Assembly (NCBI GenBank): GCA_905205065.1
Contig: CAJLCI010000017.1
Span: 1-49,191 of the forward strand
Direction of reading: 5' to 3'
Length of the DNA: 49,191 nt
DNA from: an uncultured Eubacteriales bacterium
GTDB taxonomy: Bacteria; Bacillota; Clostridia; Oscillospirales; CAG-272
Part shown: positions 20,905 to 30,028 of the stretch, in pieces
Layout: the number at the start of each line of letters is the position of its first letter
Numbering within the stretch: the first letter of the stretch is position 1
Notes under the pieces: generated by a model
Told to the model about the DNA's origin: nothing
The model's database searches: none
The model's input: the letters and a program-made list of their open reading frames with translations, nothing else
Translations under genes and position numbers: made by a program

Positions 20905-23367
20905 TTAATTATTTTTTTGAAATAGAATTTTATCTCCATCTAACCGGCATTGTACGTTGTCTCCGGCAGCTATTTTTCCGTCGAGAATTTCTGTTGACAA
21001 TGCGTCCTCTATTCTGCGTTGAATTTCTCTTCGCATTGGACGAGCGCCGTAAACCGGATCGGTTCCTTCTCTTGCAAGAAGTGCAATTACATCGTCATCA
21101 AATGAAATGGAGATATTCATAGTTTCAAGTCGTTTCTCAACGCTTTTCAGCATAAGTGAAGCAATCTGTTTTATTTCATTATCTGAAAGTTTTGAAAATA
21201 CAATAATTTCATCTATACGGTTAAGAAATTCAGGTTTAAAGGTATCACGCAGGCTTGCCATAACACGTTCGTGGATACGTGCTTCTTCGGATTTAGGAGT
21301 ATCGTCTCCTCCGAAGCCAAGCGCTGATGCCTTTTGCATGAGTCCGGATGCACCGACGTTGGAGGTCATTATTATAATAGAATTTTTAAAGTCAACACGT
21401 CTGCCCTGAGCGTCTGTAAGAATTCCGTCCTCGAGAATCTGAAGCAGGATGTTAAATACATCTGGGTGCGCTTTTTCAATTTCATCAAAAAGAACTACCG
21501 AATACGGATGACGCCTGATTTTTTCTGTAAGCTGACCTCCTTCGTCAAATCCGACATAACCGGGGGGAGATCCTATCATTTTAGAGACGCTGTGTTTTTC
21601 CATGTATTCGCTCATATCAACGCGGATCATTGCGTTTTCATCTCCGAAAAGAATTTCCGCGAGAGCTTTGCAGAGTTCAGTTTTTCCTACGCCGGTAGGA
21701 CCGAGGAATATAAAGGAACCCATTGGTCTGCGAGGATCTTTAAGCCCAACTCTTGATCTGCGTATTGCTCTTGAAACAGCGTTTACCGCCTCACTTTGCC
21801 CGACAATACGGCTATGAAGCTCTTCTTCGAGGTGCATGAGCCGCGTTCCCTCGTCTTCTGTAAGGCTTTTAACGGGAATTCCTGTCCATTCGGTAACAAC
21901 TTCCGCAATTTCAGGATCACCTATTGTCAGGTTATCTCTGTTGTTGCCTTCTTTCCATTCTGTTTTTGCTTTTTCTATTTCATCGCGTAGTTTCTTTTCC
22001 TCGTCGCGTAGTTTTGCCGCGCGTTCGAAGTCCTGACTTCCTATAGCTTCTTCCTTTTCCGAAGAAATCTGTTTGAGCTTATTTTCAAGCTCTTTTATAG
22101 AATCGGGAGCTGTATATGATGAAATTCTGAGTTTTGAAGCAGCTTCATCAATAAGATCGATTGCTTTGTCAGGCAAATATCTATCGCCGATATATCTTAC
22201 TGAATATTTAACCGCAGCTTCTATTGCTTCATCCGTTATTTTAACCTTGTGATGCGCTTCATACTTATCTCTGAGTCCTTTCAGAATAAGAATTGCTTCA
22301 TCCGGCGAAGGCTCTCCTACCATTACCGACTGAAATCTGCGTTCAAGTGCAGCGTCTTTTTCGATATGCTTACGGTATTCGGTTATAGTTGTTGCACCTA
22401 TTACCTGCATATCTCCGCGTGCAAGCGCAGGCTTTAAGATATTTGCGGCGTCGACAGCGCCTTCTGCGGCTCCAGCCCCTATAATTGTATGAATTTCGTC
22501 AATGAAAAGAATGATGCTTTTGTCTTTCATTACTTCATTCATGACGCCTTTCATACGTTCTTCAAACTCGCCTCGGTATTTTGCGCCTGCAATCATTCCG
22601 GGAATGTCAAGTGTAATTATCTTTTTGTCGGTAAGCGTTTCGGGAACAGAACCGTCGGCGATACGCTGAGCGAGACCTTCTACTACCGCGGTTTTACCGA
22701 CTCCGGGCTCACCGATGAGACAAGGATTGTTCTTTGTCCTTCTTGAAAGGATCTGAACGACACGCTCGGTTTCTGTTTCACGCCCTATTACCGGATCTAT
22801 TTTACCTTCGCGCGCAAGCGCAGTGAGATTTCTTCCATACTGATCAAGCATGGTTCCTCCATCTTTTCCGGATGTCCCGGCGCGTTCGCCCGAAAAAGCC
22901 GATGCTGTTTCTTCTCCTCCCGTACTTGCTGTCGATTCTCTGAAAAATGCAGTGAGGTCTTCAGCAATATCGCTTGTCGTAACGTTTTGCAGAGACAAAA
23001 GCTTAATTCCAACGCAATCCGGTTCGTTCAGCATTGCGAGAAGAATATGTTCTGTTCCGATATAGTTTTGGCCGAGACGCATAGATTCTCTTGCTGCTAT
23101 CTCAATTAGTCTTTTTGTTCTCGGCGTCATGTCGCCGGGGCCTACATCGCTTGGCTCCCCGGTTCCCGCGATTTCGGAAACAAGCTCACGCGTTTTTTCA
23201 AATGTGACGCCGCGATTAGTTAGGAGCTTTGATGCCACTCCGTTTTCAACCGAAAGAAGACCGAGAAGAATGTGTTCTGTTCCTATATAGGTATGACCGA
23301 GAGTTCGGGCGTTGCTCATAGCATTATTGAGTACGTCGCTTGCGGCTTTTGTAAATCTATTTGGCAT
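20905..23367 (-). CDS. clpC: ATP-dependent Clp protease ATPase subunit ClpC
   Basis: An 820-aa Hsp100 unfoldase that feeds arginine-phosphorylated or damaged proteins to ClpP. Order: double Clp-N repeat (residues 1-145), first AAA domain (Walker A GEPGVGKTAVVEG), a UVR segment in the middle domain (DFERAAKLRDEEKKLRDE, typical of ClpC), second AAA domain (Walker A GPTGVGKTELCKAL) and D2-small. The ATG at 23367 is chosen because AGGAAGGA is upstream and homologues start MxxRFTxxA. The longer frame to 23427 runs into repeat copy E. Last gene of the ctsR operon. Confidence 0.97.
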   Translation of the reverse strand: MPNRFTKAASDVLNNAMSNARTLGHTYIGTEHILLGLLSVENGVASKLLTNRGVTFEKTRELVSEIAGTGEPSDVGPGDMTPRTKRLIEIAARESMRLGQNYIGTEHILLAMLNEPDCVGIKLLSLQNVTTSDIAEDLTAFFRESTASTGGEETASAFSGERAGTSGKDGGTMLDQYGRNLTALAREGKIDPVIGRETETERVVQILSRRTKNNPCLIGEPGVGKTAVVEGLAQRIADGSVPETLTDKKIITLDIPGMIAGAKYRGEFEERMKGVMNEVMKDKSIILFIDEIHTIIGAGAAEGAVDAANILKPALARGDMQVIGATTITEYRKHIEKDAALERRFQSVMVGEPSPDEAILILKGLRDKYEAHHKVKITDEAIEAAVKYSVRYIGDRYLPDKAIDLIDEAASKLRISSYTAPDSIKELENKLKQISSEKEEAIGSQDFERAAKLRDEEKKLRDEIEKAKTEWKEGNNRDNLTIGDPEIAEVVTEWTGIPVKSLTEDEGTRLMHLEEELHSRIVGQSEAVNAVSRAIRRSRVGLKDPRRPMGSFIFLGPTGVGKTELCKALAEILFGDENAMIRVDMSEYMEKHSVSKMIGSPPGYVGFDEGGQLTEKIRRHPYSVVLFDEIEKAHPDVFNILLQILEDGILTDAQGRRVDFKNSIIIMTSNVGASGLMQKASALGFGGDDTPKSEEARIHERVMASLRDTFKPEFLNRIDEIIVFSKLSDNEIKQIASLMLKSVEKRLETMNISISFDDDVIALLAREGTDPVYGARPMRREIQRRIEDALSTEILDGKIAAGDNVQCRLDGDKILFQKNN

Positions 23368-23391
23368 ATAAATCCTTCCTTTCTTTTTAAT

Positions 23392-23631
23392 TGTACTTAA
23401 AGTAAGATGTTTACGTCTGCAAGACATTTAACTGTAAAGGCGTTAATGTGTAAAGGTGTTCGCAAAGTTAAAGGTGTTCGCATGTAAGGGTGTTTGAGGG
23501 TAAAAATATTCGCGTGTAAAAGCGTTCGCGTATAAAGGTGTTCGCTTTTGCAGGCGTCGGGAGTCGCTCACTTTTTTCTATGGCTAATCCAGCCGCTGAA
23601 ACTCCTTATAATGGAGCCATACTCATTATAG
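23392..23631 (+). repeat. Composite intergenic repeat, copy E, inside the ctsR operon
   Basis: GTACTTAAAGTAAGATGT, then about eight units at about 23423-23552 (for example GGTGTTCGCATGTAA, AAGCGTTCGCGTATAA), then GCTCACTTTTTTCTATGG and AACTCCTTATAATGG. It lies between mcsB and clpC on the strand opposite to transcription. Confidence 0.8.
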
Positions 23632-23654
23632 AAAAAGATGCTTATAAAAATATT

Positions 23655-24671
23655 TTATTTGGAGAGAATATCTCGGAGGTATTTGGCTCTGCATTTGTCT
23701 CGTTCAACTTCTCCGAGATGTTTGCCCGAACTGAGCGTGAGAGTTGCAGGCATTACGTGTACCATGATTTCATTTAACTTTTCATGTGTAAGCTCATCCT
23801 TTGGCAGAATACCGAGTGAAAGTCCAAGCCGTACATATGCAAACAGACTCAGAAATTCTTTTGAACTCATTAGGTAAGAACTGCGAAGCGTCCCGAGTGA
23901 ACGGTAAGCAAGATCTGTCATTCGTTCCGGATTGTCTGACTTCATTGCGTTACGCGCACCGCGTTCCAGTTCCATAATCTGAGAAGTAATTTCTTCTAAT
24001 TTTTTAATTGTATCTTCTTCGCCTATTCCTAATGTTGTTTGATTGGATATCTGATACATATATCCATCTGAATCTGAACCCTCGCCCCACATTCCACGGA
24101 TTGTCAGACCGAGCTTTCCAAGCGAGGCCGAAAGCGCGCCGATTCTATGATTCATAGAAAGGGCAGGGAGGAATACCATAACCGATGCACGCATAGCAGT
24201 TCCGAGATTTGTGGGGCAATGTGTTAGAAAGCCAAGCTTTTCATCGAAAGCTATATCGAGTTTCTCGCATAGAATATCGTCGACCTGACGCGCTGATTCA
24301 AATGCTTCTTCTAAGGCCAGACCTGCGCGGATACATTGGAGACGTATATGATCCTCTTCGCAAATCATAATTCCGACACCGGTATTTTCATTTCTGAGGT
24401 AGCCGTGCGGAAGCTTTGATTCGATAAATTCAGGACTTACGTCATATCTTTCAACAAACGACTGCGCTTCTTCATCCGGCAGCTTTTCAAAATCGGTGTA
24501 GCTCCAGTTTCCATCTTTATCTAATGCGTCGCGTACCTGCCTTATGATATCGTTTGCCCCTTCTTCATTTAGACGTGACATAAACGGTTTATCTGTAATA
24601 TTTCTTGCAAAACGGATTCTGGAGCTTACAACTACATCGCTCTCTTTTCCGGTTTCATCATACCAATACAT
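23655..24671 (-). CDS. mcsB: Protein-arginine kinase McsB
   Basis: A 338-aa phosphagen-kinase-fold enzyme that phosphorylates arginines, marking proteins for ClpCP and inactivating CtsR. Recognisable segments are the N-terminal VVVSSRIRFARNI, the LxHCPTNLGTAMRASVMVFLPAL motif containing the conserved Cys-Pro-Thr-Asn catalytic loop, and the C-terminal domain ending in AKYLRDIL. Full length. It lies 67 bp after mcsA, which encodes its activator, and a repeat element separates it from clpC. Confidence 0.96.
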   Translation of the reverse strand: MYWYDETGKESDVVVSSRIRFARNITDKPFMSRLNEEGANDIIRQVRDALDKDGNWSYTDFEKLPDEEAQSFVERYDVSPEFIESKLPHGYLRNENTGVGIMICEEDHIRLQCIRAGLALEEAFESARQVDDILCEKLDIAFDEKLGFLTHCPTNLGTAMRASVMVFLPALSMNHRIGALSASLGKLGLTIRGMWGEGSDSDGYMYQISNQTTLGIGEEDTIKKLEEITSQIMELERGARNAMKSDNPERMTDLAYRSLGTLRSSYLMSSKEFLSLFAYVRLGLSLGILPKDELTHEKLNEIMVHVMPATLTLSSGKHLGEVERDKCRAKYLRDILSK

Positions 24672-24738
24672 ATTGAAAACTCCTTTTTATAATTATTAAA
24701 GTCAAAATATAAAGTTAAATATGTTAAATATACTAAGC

Positions 24739-25275
24739 TTAACCTGCTTCTCCGGCCGAGTTATCTTCAAGCCGTTTAATTTCGTCGCGAAGCTTTGCTG
24801 CTTCCTCAAATTCTTGTTTTCCTACAGCTATTGAGAGCTTATCTTTCAGCTTCTCAATCTTTTTCTCACGGCTCATATGAGGAAGTAGTTTTTTAGGAAC
24901 TCTTCCGGCATGTTCCCGATGACCGTGAATTCCAACAATTGTATCGGATAACTCGTCGCGGAATACATCATAGCATTTGGCACATCCGGCTTTTCCACTT
25001 TCTGCAAAGTCACGGTATGTTGCTCCGCAGAACGGGCATGTTTTTGCAGGTGCAAGTCTTTCGGTAGGTCTGATTCCGAAAAGGGAACCGAGAAGATTCA
25101 TCTCTCCAAAGCTGCCGTTAAAAAATGATCCTAAATTTTCTCCAACAGTGTTATTGTACTGTTTTCTGATCTCTGCAGCGCAGTCACTGCAAAGATTGTA
25201 TTCAGTGATTTTTCCATTAATATTTTGTTTATAATATACAGTTGCTTCCTTTTTTCCGCATTTAGTACAAAGCAT
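24739..25275 (-). CDS. mcsA: McsA, activator of McsB
   Basis: A 178-aa zinc protein that activates McsB and modulates CtsR. Two treble-clef CxxC pairs are visible at the N terminus (CTKC, CSDC) and a second set at CPFC and CAKC (about residues 80-105). A C-terminal UVR motif follows (QEFEEAAKLRDEIKRLE), matching the one in ClpC. Size, motifs and position between ctsR and mcsB all agree. Confidence 0.95.
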   Translation of the reverse strand: MLCTKCGKKEATVYYKQNINGKITEYNLCSDCAAEIRKQYNNTVGENLGSFFNGSFGEMNLLGSLFGIRPTERLAPAKTCPFCGATYRDFAESGKAGCAKCYDVFRDELSDTIVGIHGHREHAGRVPKKLLPHMSREKKIEKLKDKLSIAVGKQEFEEAAKLRDEIKRLEDNSAGEAG

Positions 25276-25363
25276 AATAATTCACATTCCTTTCATTTTT
25301 CTTTTAAGTTTATAAAATTTTTTCTGCTTTCCCATTGAATACTTGGTTGTCCGCAATGTTATT

Positions 25364-25792
25364 TTACTCCATTATGGTAAGAATTATCTGTCGAAGCATG
25401 TCTGCCCTGAAATTGTTTTTTTCAATATATCCTGATGCCGTATGAAGCATTTTAGCTTCACGTGATGTCAGGAGACCGCTGTCATGCAGATTAGAAATAA
25501 AGGTGTTTGCAGAAGCTTCATCGATTTCATCCCCTATAGCATGAAAAACATGCATCAGATATTCATTGCGGTTCATCTGTTTTTTTATTATACGAATATA
25601 TCCGCCTCCTCCGCGCCTGCTCTCTATGATATATCCCTTGTCTGCTGTAAATCTGGATGTAATAACATAGTTGATTTGTGACGGTACGCATCCGAGCTGT
25701 TCAGCGAGATCATTTCGCCGGAGTACCGTTTTTCCGTTTCCGTCCGCGAGCATTTGTTCAATCAAACAGGCTATAGTATCTGATATACGCAT
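25364..25792 (-). CDS. ctsR: Heat-shock repressor CtsR
   Basis: A 142-aa winged-helix repressor of class III heat-shock genes. The N-terminal domain carries the helix-turn-helix (RNDLAEQLGCVPSQINYVITSRF) and the beta-wing ESRRGGGGYIRI, whose glycines are the thermosensor and whose arginines are McsB targets. The C-terminal four-helix dimerisation domain ends at LRQIILTIM. First gene of ctsR-mcsA-mcsB-clpC. CtsR boxes overlap its own promoter, so it should be autoregulated. Confidence 0.96.
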   Translation of the reverse strand: MRISDTIACLIEQMLADGNGKTVLRRNDLAEQLGCVPSQINYVITSRFTADKGYIIESRRGGGGYIRIIKKQMNRNEYLMHVFHAIGDEIDEASANTFISNLHDSGLLTSREAKMLHTASGYIEKNNFRADMLRQIILTIME

Positions 25793-25823
25793 TACTTCGC
25801 TTCCTTTCTTTTTTGCTGGTTAT

Positions 25824-25852
25824 ATTATACAGTTAAAGTCAAAGAAAGTCAA
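25824..25852 (-). promoter_or_regulatory. Promoter of the ctsR operon
   Basis: Minus strand TTGACT (25852-25847), 17 bp, TATAAT (25829-25824). The -35 hexamer is part of a CtsR heptad. Confidence 0.88.
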
Positions 25853-25869
25853 AGTCAAAGAAAGTCAAA
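25837..25869. promoter_or_regulatory. Two overlapping CtsR operators
   Basis: AGTCAAA-GAA-AGTCAAA at 25837-25853 and again at 25853-25869, sharing one base. Both match the known CtsR consensus RGTCAAA-NAN-RGTCAAA. They cover the -35 region of the ctsR promoter. Confidence 0.93.
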
Positions 25870-25941
25870 TTTAAAATGCTGAATCTGATTTAGAACGATT
25901 ATATGGGATTTTTTATCTGTTTTCTAACGATTGCTAATTTT

Positions 25942-25958
25942 TTTGACTTTTATTGACC
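25942..25958. promoter_or_regulatory. Third, upstream CtsR-like box
   Basis: On the minus strand, GGTCAAT-AAA-AGTCAAA, one mismatch from consensus, with another half site (TTTGACA, 25959-25965) abutting it. It lies about 90 bp upstream of the main boxes. Confidence 0.6.
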
Positions 25959-26077
25959 TTTGACAAGAATTTTATAAGCGAGTTAAGTTATTATCACCAT
26001 TTGTTTAATCTTATTCACCCGATCGCTAAATACCGAATGACAGTCAGAGGATATTATGATATTTTATTATATATAAA

Positions 26078-26106
26078 AATACGGACTGTTTTACACAGTC
26101 CGTATT
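26078..26106 (-). terminator. Terminator facing the SLH-protein gene
   Basis: A 12-bp perfect stem, AATACGGACTGT with ACAGTCCGTATT. On the minus strand it is followed by TTTATATATAA. Repeat copy F lies between this and the end of the gene. Confidence 0.75.
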
Positions 26107-26110
26107 GGTA

Positions 26111-26385
26111 TTATAAACTAAAAGCGAGATGCCGCCGTCTGTAAAACGTTGGCTCTAAAAGTTCACGGCAAAATTGTTCATGTCAAAATAGATCACGTTC
26201 AAAACCATTCACGTTCAAAACCATTCACGTTCAAAATCGTTCATGTGCAAAATTGTTCACATGCAAAATCGTTCTTTAGTAAAGGCTTTCTTATCTATGG
26301 GCGGCAGTTTCTACTCACCTTTTACGGCGGTAGCAGTACAAATTTCCGCCGAAATGCTTTACGATGAGGATATGATCCTTATTAT
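26111..26385 (+). repeat. Composite intergenic repeat, copy F (long array)
   Basis: TTATAAACTAAAAGCGAGATG, then about nine units at about 26140-26285 with a 15-16 bp period (AACCATTCACGTTCAA repeated, then TCGTTCATGTGCAAAA-like units), then TACTCACCTTTTACGGCGG, TTCCGCCGAAATGCTTTACG and ATCCTTATTATA. Confidence 0.85.
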
Positions 26386-26414
26386 ATTTTAAAATATTTT
26401 GTGTTAATAATGAC

Positions 26415-27743
26415 TCATGCCATGTATCTCAGAACTCCGTCAAGAGCCTGCGCGGCTTCGGCTCTTGTTAAAGGACGGTCGGGAGAGAATACACCGGCTT
26501 CGGATCTAAAGATTCCTATACTGCAGACCGCGCGTACGGAATCTATCATATCAGTTTGTATTGCGGATTCATCTGTAAAAGTTTGATTTGCCAAAGAGAC
26601 CGGTATTTCTATTCCAGCTATTTTTGCGGTAAGTACTGCCGCTTCTGCTCGTGAAACCGGTTCGTCCGGTTTAATGTAAAGTCCGGTTGTCGTTCTTTCT
26701 CCGCTTATAAATCCGTTTTTATAGGCATCTTCGATGCATTGAATTTCTTCATCTGAGAGAGTGTCAGTATCGCCAAATGAGCTTTTTTCGGAGACAGAAA
26801 TATTTCTTCCTGCAGCTTTGTAGAGCATTAGAAGATATTCGCATCTGCTTACTGAATCATCTGGATTAAAACGATAAATACCGTTTTCTGAACTTGCGTT
26901 CATGATCCCGTTGTTTACAACATTCAGCGCGCAGCTATGCTCTTCATTTTCCTGCATATCACTGAAAGAAAGCACGCTTCCGGAATTCAGAATTGAAATA
27001 TTAACCTCAATTTCGGGTGTAAAATTGCCGTAAAAATCTTCGGCAATATATGAGAAACTGTCTTCTCCGCTGAAACTTCCTGAAGGTACATATTTGTAGT
27101 TTCCGTTTTCGATTTCGTCTGTTACAAGTATACCGTGAGAGGGGTATTCGGTTATGCGGTATGTCATACTGTCTCCGTCAGGATCGACTGCATGTACTGT
27201 ACCAAAATACGGTATTCCGCTGTAGGTAGTTACGTGGGTGAATGATTTATCGCAAAGCTCTGCCGACGGTGAAAAGTTGAGACCGGAAAGCATATAGATA
27301 CTGCATTTGCATTCGTATGCCTGGTTTCCGACTATTCCGATGCTGAAGCTTGATTCGGAAACGGAGTCGGAGGAAGGGGTAAATGTCAGTTCAGATAATT
27401 TAGATCTGGCAATAGTGATTCCGCATTCTACAGCTTTTCCTTCAATTGTAAGCACTCCTGTTTCCCGATCAGGTAGAGAAATGAAGGTTACGGATGGAAC
27501 GGAAACGCCTACTATTCTGTCAAAATCGTCTGTATCAAATTCAACCTCAGTTCCGGTAAGACCGCTTTTAACAAGCGTTAGCTTTTCTGACAATACAGAC
27601 AATGCGGGAGATATTGGAAAAAGCCTTTTGTCGGCTGCATTGATGGCAAAGCATGAGAGCGTATTGCAGGTTATAATCACAGTAAACATAAGGCGGACGG
27701 TAAGCTTTATTATTTTCCTCATAATAGCTTTGTTATTTCTCAT
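26415..27743 (-). CDS. Secreted SLH-domain protein with cadherin-like repeat
   Basis: A 442-aa surface protein. Signal peptide near residues 8-32. The first half is beta-rich, including a tandem Ig/cadherin-like domain (VDPDGDSMTYRITEYPSHG and GSFSGEDSFSYIAEDFYGN). The C-terminal part carries three S-layer-homology motifs (CEYLLMLYKAAGR.., PVSRAEAAVLTAKIAG, PLTRAEAAQALDGVLRYM), which bind pyruvylated wall polymers. The start at 27743 (MRNNKAIMRK) is preferred. The ATG at 27755 lies one base after the AAAGG ribosome site. Partner and role unknown. Confidence 0.88.
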   Translation of the reverse strand: MRNNKAIMRKIIKLTVRLMFTVIITCNTLSCFAINAADKRLFPISPALSVLSEKLTLVKSGLTGTEVEFDTDDFDRIVGVSVPSVTFISLPDRETGVLTIEGKAVECGITIARSKLSELTFTPSSDSVSESSFSIGIVGNQAYECKCSIYMLSGLNFSPSAELCDKSFTHVTTYSGIPYFGTVHAVDPDGDSMTYRITEYPSHGILVTDEIENGNYKYVPSGSFSGEDSFSYIAEDFYGNFTPEIEVNISILNSGSVLSFSDMQENEEHSCALNVVNNGIMNASSENGIYRFNPDDSVSRCEYLLMLYKAAGRNISVSEKSSFGDTDTLSDEEIQCIEDAYKNGFISGERTTTGLYIKPDEPVSRAEAAVLTAKIAGIEIPVSLANQTFTDESAIQTDMIDSVRAVCSIGIFRSEAGVFSPDRPLTRAEAAQALDGVLRYMA

Positions 27744-27795
27744 ATAAATAACCATACCTTTCTAATATGAAAAAGTATTATTAAGGTCTTAAAAC

Positions 27796-27825
27796 TTGAA
27801 TTATTAATACTTTTTATGATATAAT
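27796..27825 (+). promoter_or_regulatory. Promoter of the rluA-type operon
   Basis: TTGAAT (27796-27801), 18 bp, TATAAT (27820-27825), in the divergent region with the SLH-protein gene. Confidence 0.75.
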
Positions 27826-27853
27826 AAATACACCAATAATAAAGGACAGATAA

Positions 27854-28849
27854 ATGAGATATACGATTTCTGGGACATATGACGGGGAGATACTCAAAAA
27901 TTATCTTTACAAAGATCTTGGCTTGTCGCATTCGGCAGTCACTTATTTAAAAAATCAGGAAAACGGTATTATGCTGAACGGAAAGCATGTTACTGTCCGT
28001 GCATGCTTAAAATGCGGAGATGTTCTTGATATAATGTATGAGGACAAATTCTCTGATATGAATGAAAAGATTATTCCGGTGAAAATGCCACTTGATATAT
28101 TGTACGAGGATGATTCATTGATTTTATGCAATAAGCCTGCTTTTGTCCCTACGCATCCTTCGCATGGACATGGCGCAGATACTCTGGCCAACGGTCTTGC
28201 GGATTATTTCAGAGAAAAGGATATTCCTTTTGTTTTCAGGGCGGTAAATCGTCTTGATGCCGATACGAGCGGGGTTGTTCTTGTGGCAAAGAACAGACTC
28301 GCGGCGGCGGAAATGTCACGCCGTATGATGGCTGGGCAGATAGAAAAAAAGTATCTTGCTGTACTCCGGGGAAAATTTGAAGATACTCTTGCAGATACCG
28401 GAGAAATAATTGCAAATATAGGACGATGTGAAAAAAGCGTTATTTTTCGTGAGGTTAAGTCGGAAGGATGCGGAGATTTTGCGCTTACAAAATATAAAAA
28501 AATTCTTGAATATGAGATTGACGGAACAGTGTACACTATTGTAATTGCTTATCCTGTTACCGGGCGTACTCATCAGCTTCGTGTGCATTTTGCTTACATC
28601 GGGCATCCGATCGCAGGAGATCGAATGTATGCGCCGGAATGCATGTCAGAAAATTCGGGGATGTTCGGATATAATGCTTCACCCCCAAAAAAGATTATAA
28701 GCAGACAGGCGCTGCACGCATTGTCTCTTAATTTTGTTACCTACAGTGAAAATAAAAATATTGAAGTATATGCTCCGATACCGGATGATATGAAAAAAAT
28801 TCTGCCGGAGGGCTTTAGTTTAGAATATATAAAGGAGTTTATGAACTGA
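27854..28849 (+). CDS. RluA-family pseudouridine synthase
   Basis: A 331-aa enzyme converting specific uridines in rRNA or tRNA to pseudouridine. An N-terminal S4-like domain (LGLSHSAVTYLKNQENGIMLNGKHV) precedes the catalytic domain, whose motif II reads VNRLDADTSGVVLVAKN with catalytic Asp135. ITGRTHQLRVHFAYIGHPIAGD-type motif III is present as TGRTHQLRVHFAYIGHP. RluC, RluD and YlyB subgroups cannot be told apart here, so no symbol is given. AAAGGA lies upstream. The next gene starts 45 bp later, probably in the same transcript. Confidence 0.95.
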   Translation: MRYTISGTYDGEILKNYLYKDLGLSHSAVTYLKNQENGIMLNGKHVTVRACLKCGDVLDIMYEDKFSDMNEKIIPVKMPLDILYEDDSLILCNKPAFVPTHPSHGHGADTLANGLADYFREKDIPFVFRAVNRLDADTSGVVLVAKNRLAAAEMSRRMMAGQIEKKYLAVLRGKFEDTLADTGEIIANIGRCEKSVIFREVKSEGCGDFALTKYKKILEYEIDGTVYTIVIAYPVTGRTHQLRVHFAYIGHPIAGDRMYAPECMSENSGMFGYNASPPKKIISRQALHALSLNFVTYSENKNIEVYAPIPDDMKKILPEGFSLEYIKEFMN

Positions 28850-28894
28850 ATTTATAACAAATTCTGAGTATTATATTAAAAAGGGAAATAAGTA

Positions 28895-30028
28895 ATGGGA
28901 GAACAAAATACAAAAAATAGAACCGAGAGCGTATTTTCAAAGTTTCGTAGATACTGTCCTGTGCCTTCAATGATTTTCTTTGGAATAGCCGTAGCGGCTA
29001 TTATTGTCCATATTATATGCATATACAGCACAGAGTTTTCTGACATTATGAATAATTCGGTTTGCAGGTCAGTCCGGTTTATTCTTGCCAAAATTACAGG
29101 ATGGTTTCCTTTTTCGCTTGCAGAAACCGTATTGCTGTGTCTGCCTTTTATTTTTATCCTTATGATACTTCATTCGGTACACATAAGCCGTGATGCTACA
29201 TCGTTTCGTACGATAAGATATTTATGCGGCGTATTGTCTGTGGTTACTATTCTTTATTCTTTCTTTGTTTTTGGATTTGCGCCTGCATATCATGGGAGCA
29301 CTCTTGAAAAAAAGCTTGGACTTGAAAGACGTAGTGTTTCCGCAGAAGAATTGTATGAAACTGCCGGAATTTTGAAAGAAAGTGCTGAAGAGCTTGCGGA
29401 CAATGTCACGTTTATAAACGGCGGTGCTTCTGTTATGCCGTACACTATGTTTGAAATGAACGATAAGCTGAATGAAGCCTACTCTTCATTTTGCGTCAAA
29501 AATGATTTTGTCCAGAAAATGGATACTAAAATTAAGCAAATTGCTGTCAGCAAGCTTATGACATATACTCATATAGCCGGAGTATATACCTATTATACAG
29601 GTGAAGCGAATCTTAATACGAATTTTCCGTCTTATACTCTTCCATATACTGCGGCGCATGAGCTTTCACATCAGCGCGGTACAGCACGTGAGGATGAAGC
29701 AAATTTTTTAGCTTTTCTTGTTTGTATGGAAAGCGATGATGAATATATAAAATACAGCGGATACCTCAATCTTTTTGAATATGTAGCGGGCGCGCTCTAC
29801 AAAGCAGACAGCAGCCTTTATTCCTCTCTTATGTCAGACCTTGATATGCGCATATACAGTGAGCTTTTTTCGTATAATAATTTTTTTGATAAGTATAAAG
29901 ATTCGGCTGTTTCGAAAATAAGCGGAACCGTTAATGATACTTATTTGAAGTCACAAGGCCAGGAGGCTGGTACTGAAAGTTACGGAAGAGTGGTCGAGCT
30001 TGCAGTAGCATATTTTATTCCTAATTAA
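28895..30028 (+). CDS. DUF3810 family membrane protein with zinc-peptidase motif
   Basis: A 377-aa protein. Three membrane segments lie in the N-terminal third (about residues 26-48, 72-92 and 108-128), then a soluble domain. HELSH at residues 255-259 followed by GTAREDEANFLAF gives the HExxH..E layout of a gluzincin-type metallopeptidase, and DUF3810 proteins share this motif. The substrate is unknown. It follows the pseudouridine synthase closely; no functional link is evident. Confidence 0.88.
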   Translation: MGEQNTKNRTESVFSKFRRYCPVPSMIFFGIAVAAIIVHIICIYSTEFSDIMNNSVCRSVRFILAKITGWFPFSLAETVLLCLPFIFILMILHSVHISRDATSFRTIRYLCGVLSVVTILYSFFVFGFAPAYHGSTLEKKLGLERRSVSAEELYETAGILKESAEELADNVTFINGGASVMPYTMFEMNDKLNEAYSSFCVKNDFVQKMDTKIKQIAVSKLMTYTHIAGVYTYYTGEANLNTNFPSYTLPYTAAHELSHQRGTAREDEANFLAFLVCMESDDEYIKYSGYLNLFEYVAGALYKADSSLYSSLMSDLDMRIYSELFSYNNFFDKYKDSAVSKISGTVNDTYLKSQGQEAGTESYGRVVELAVAYFIPN

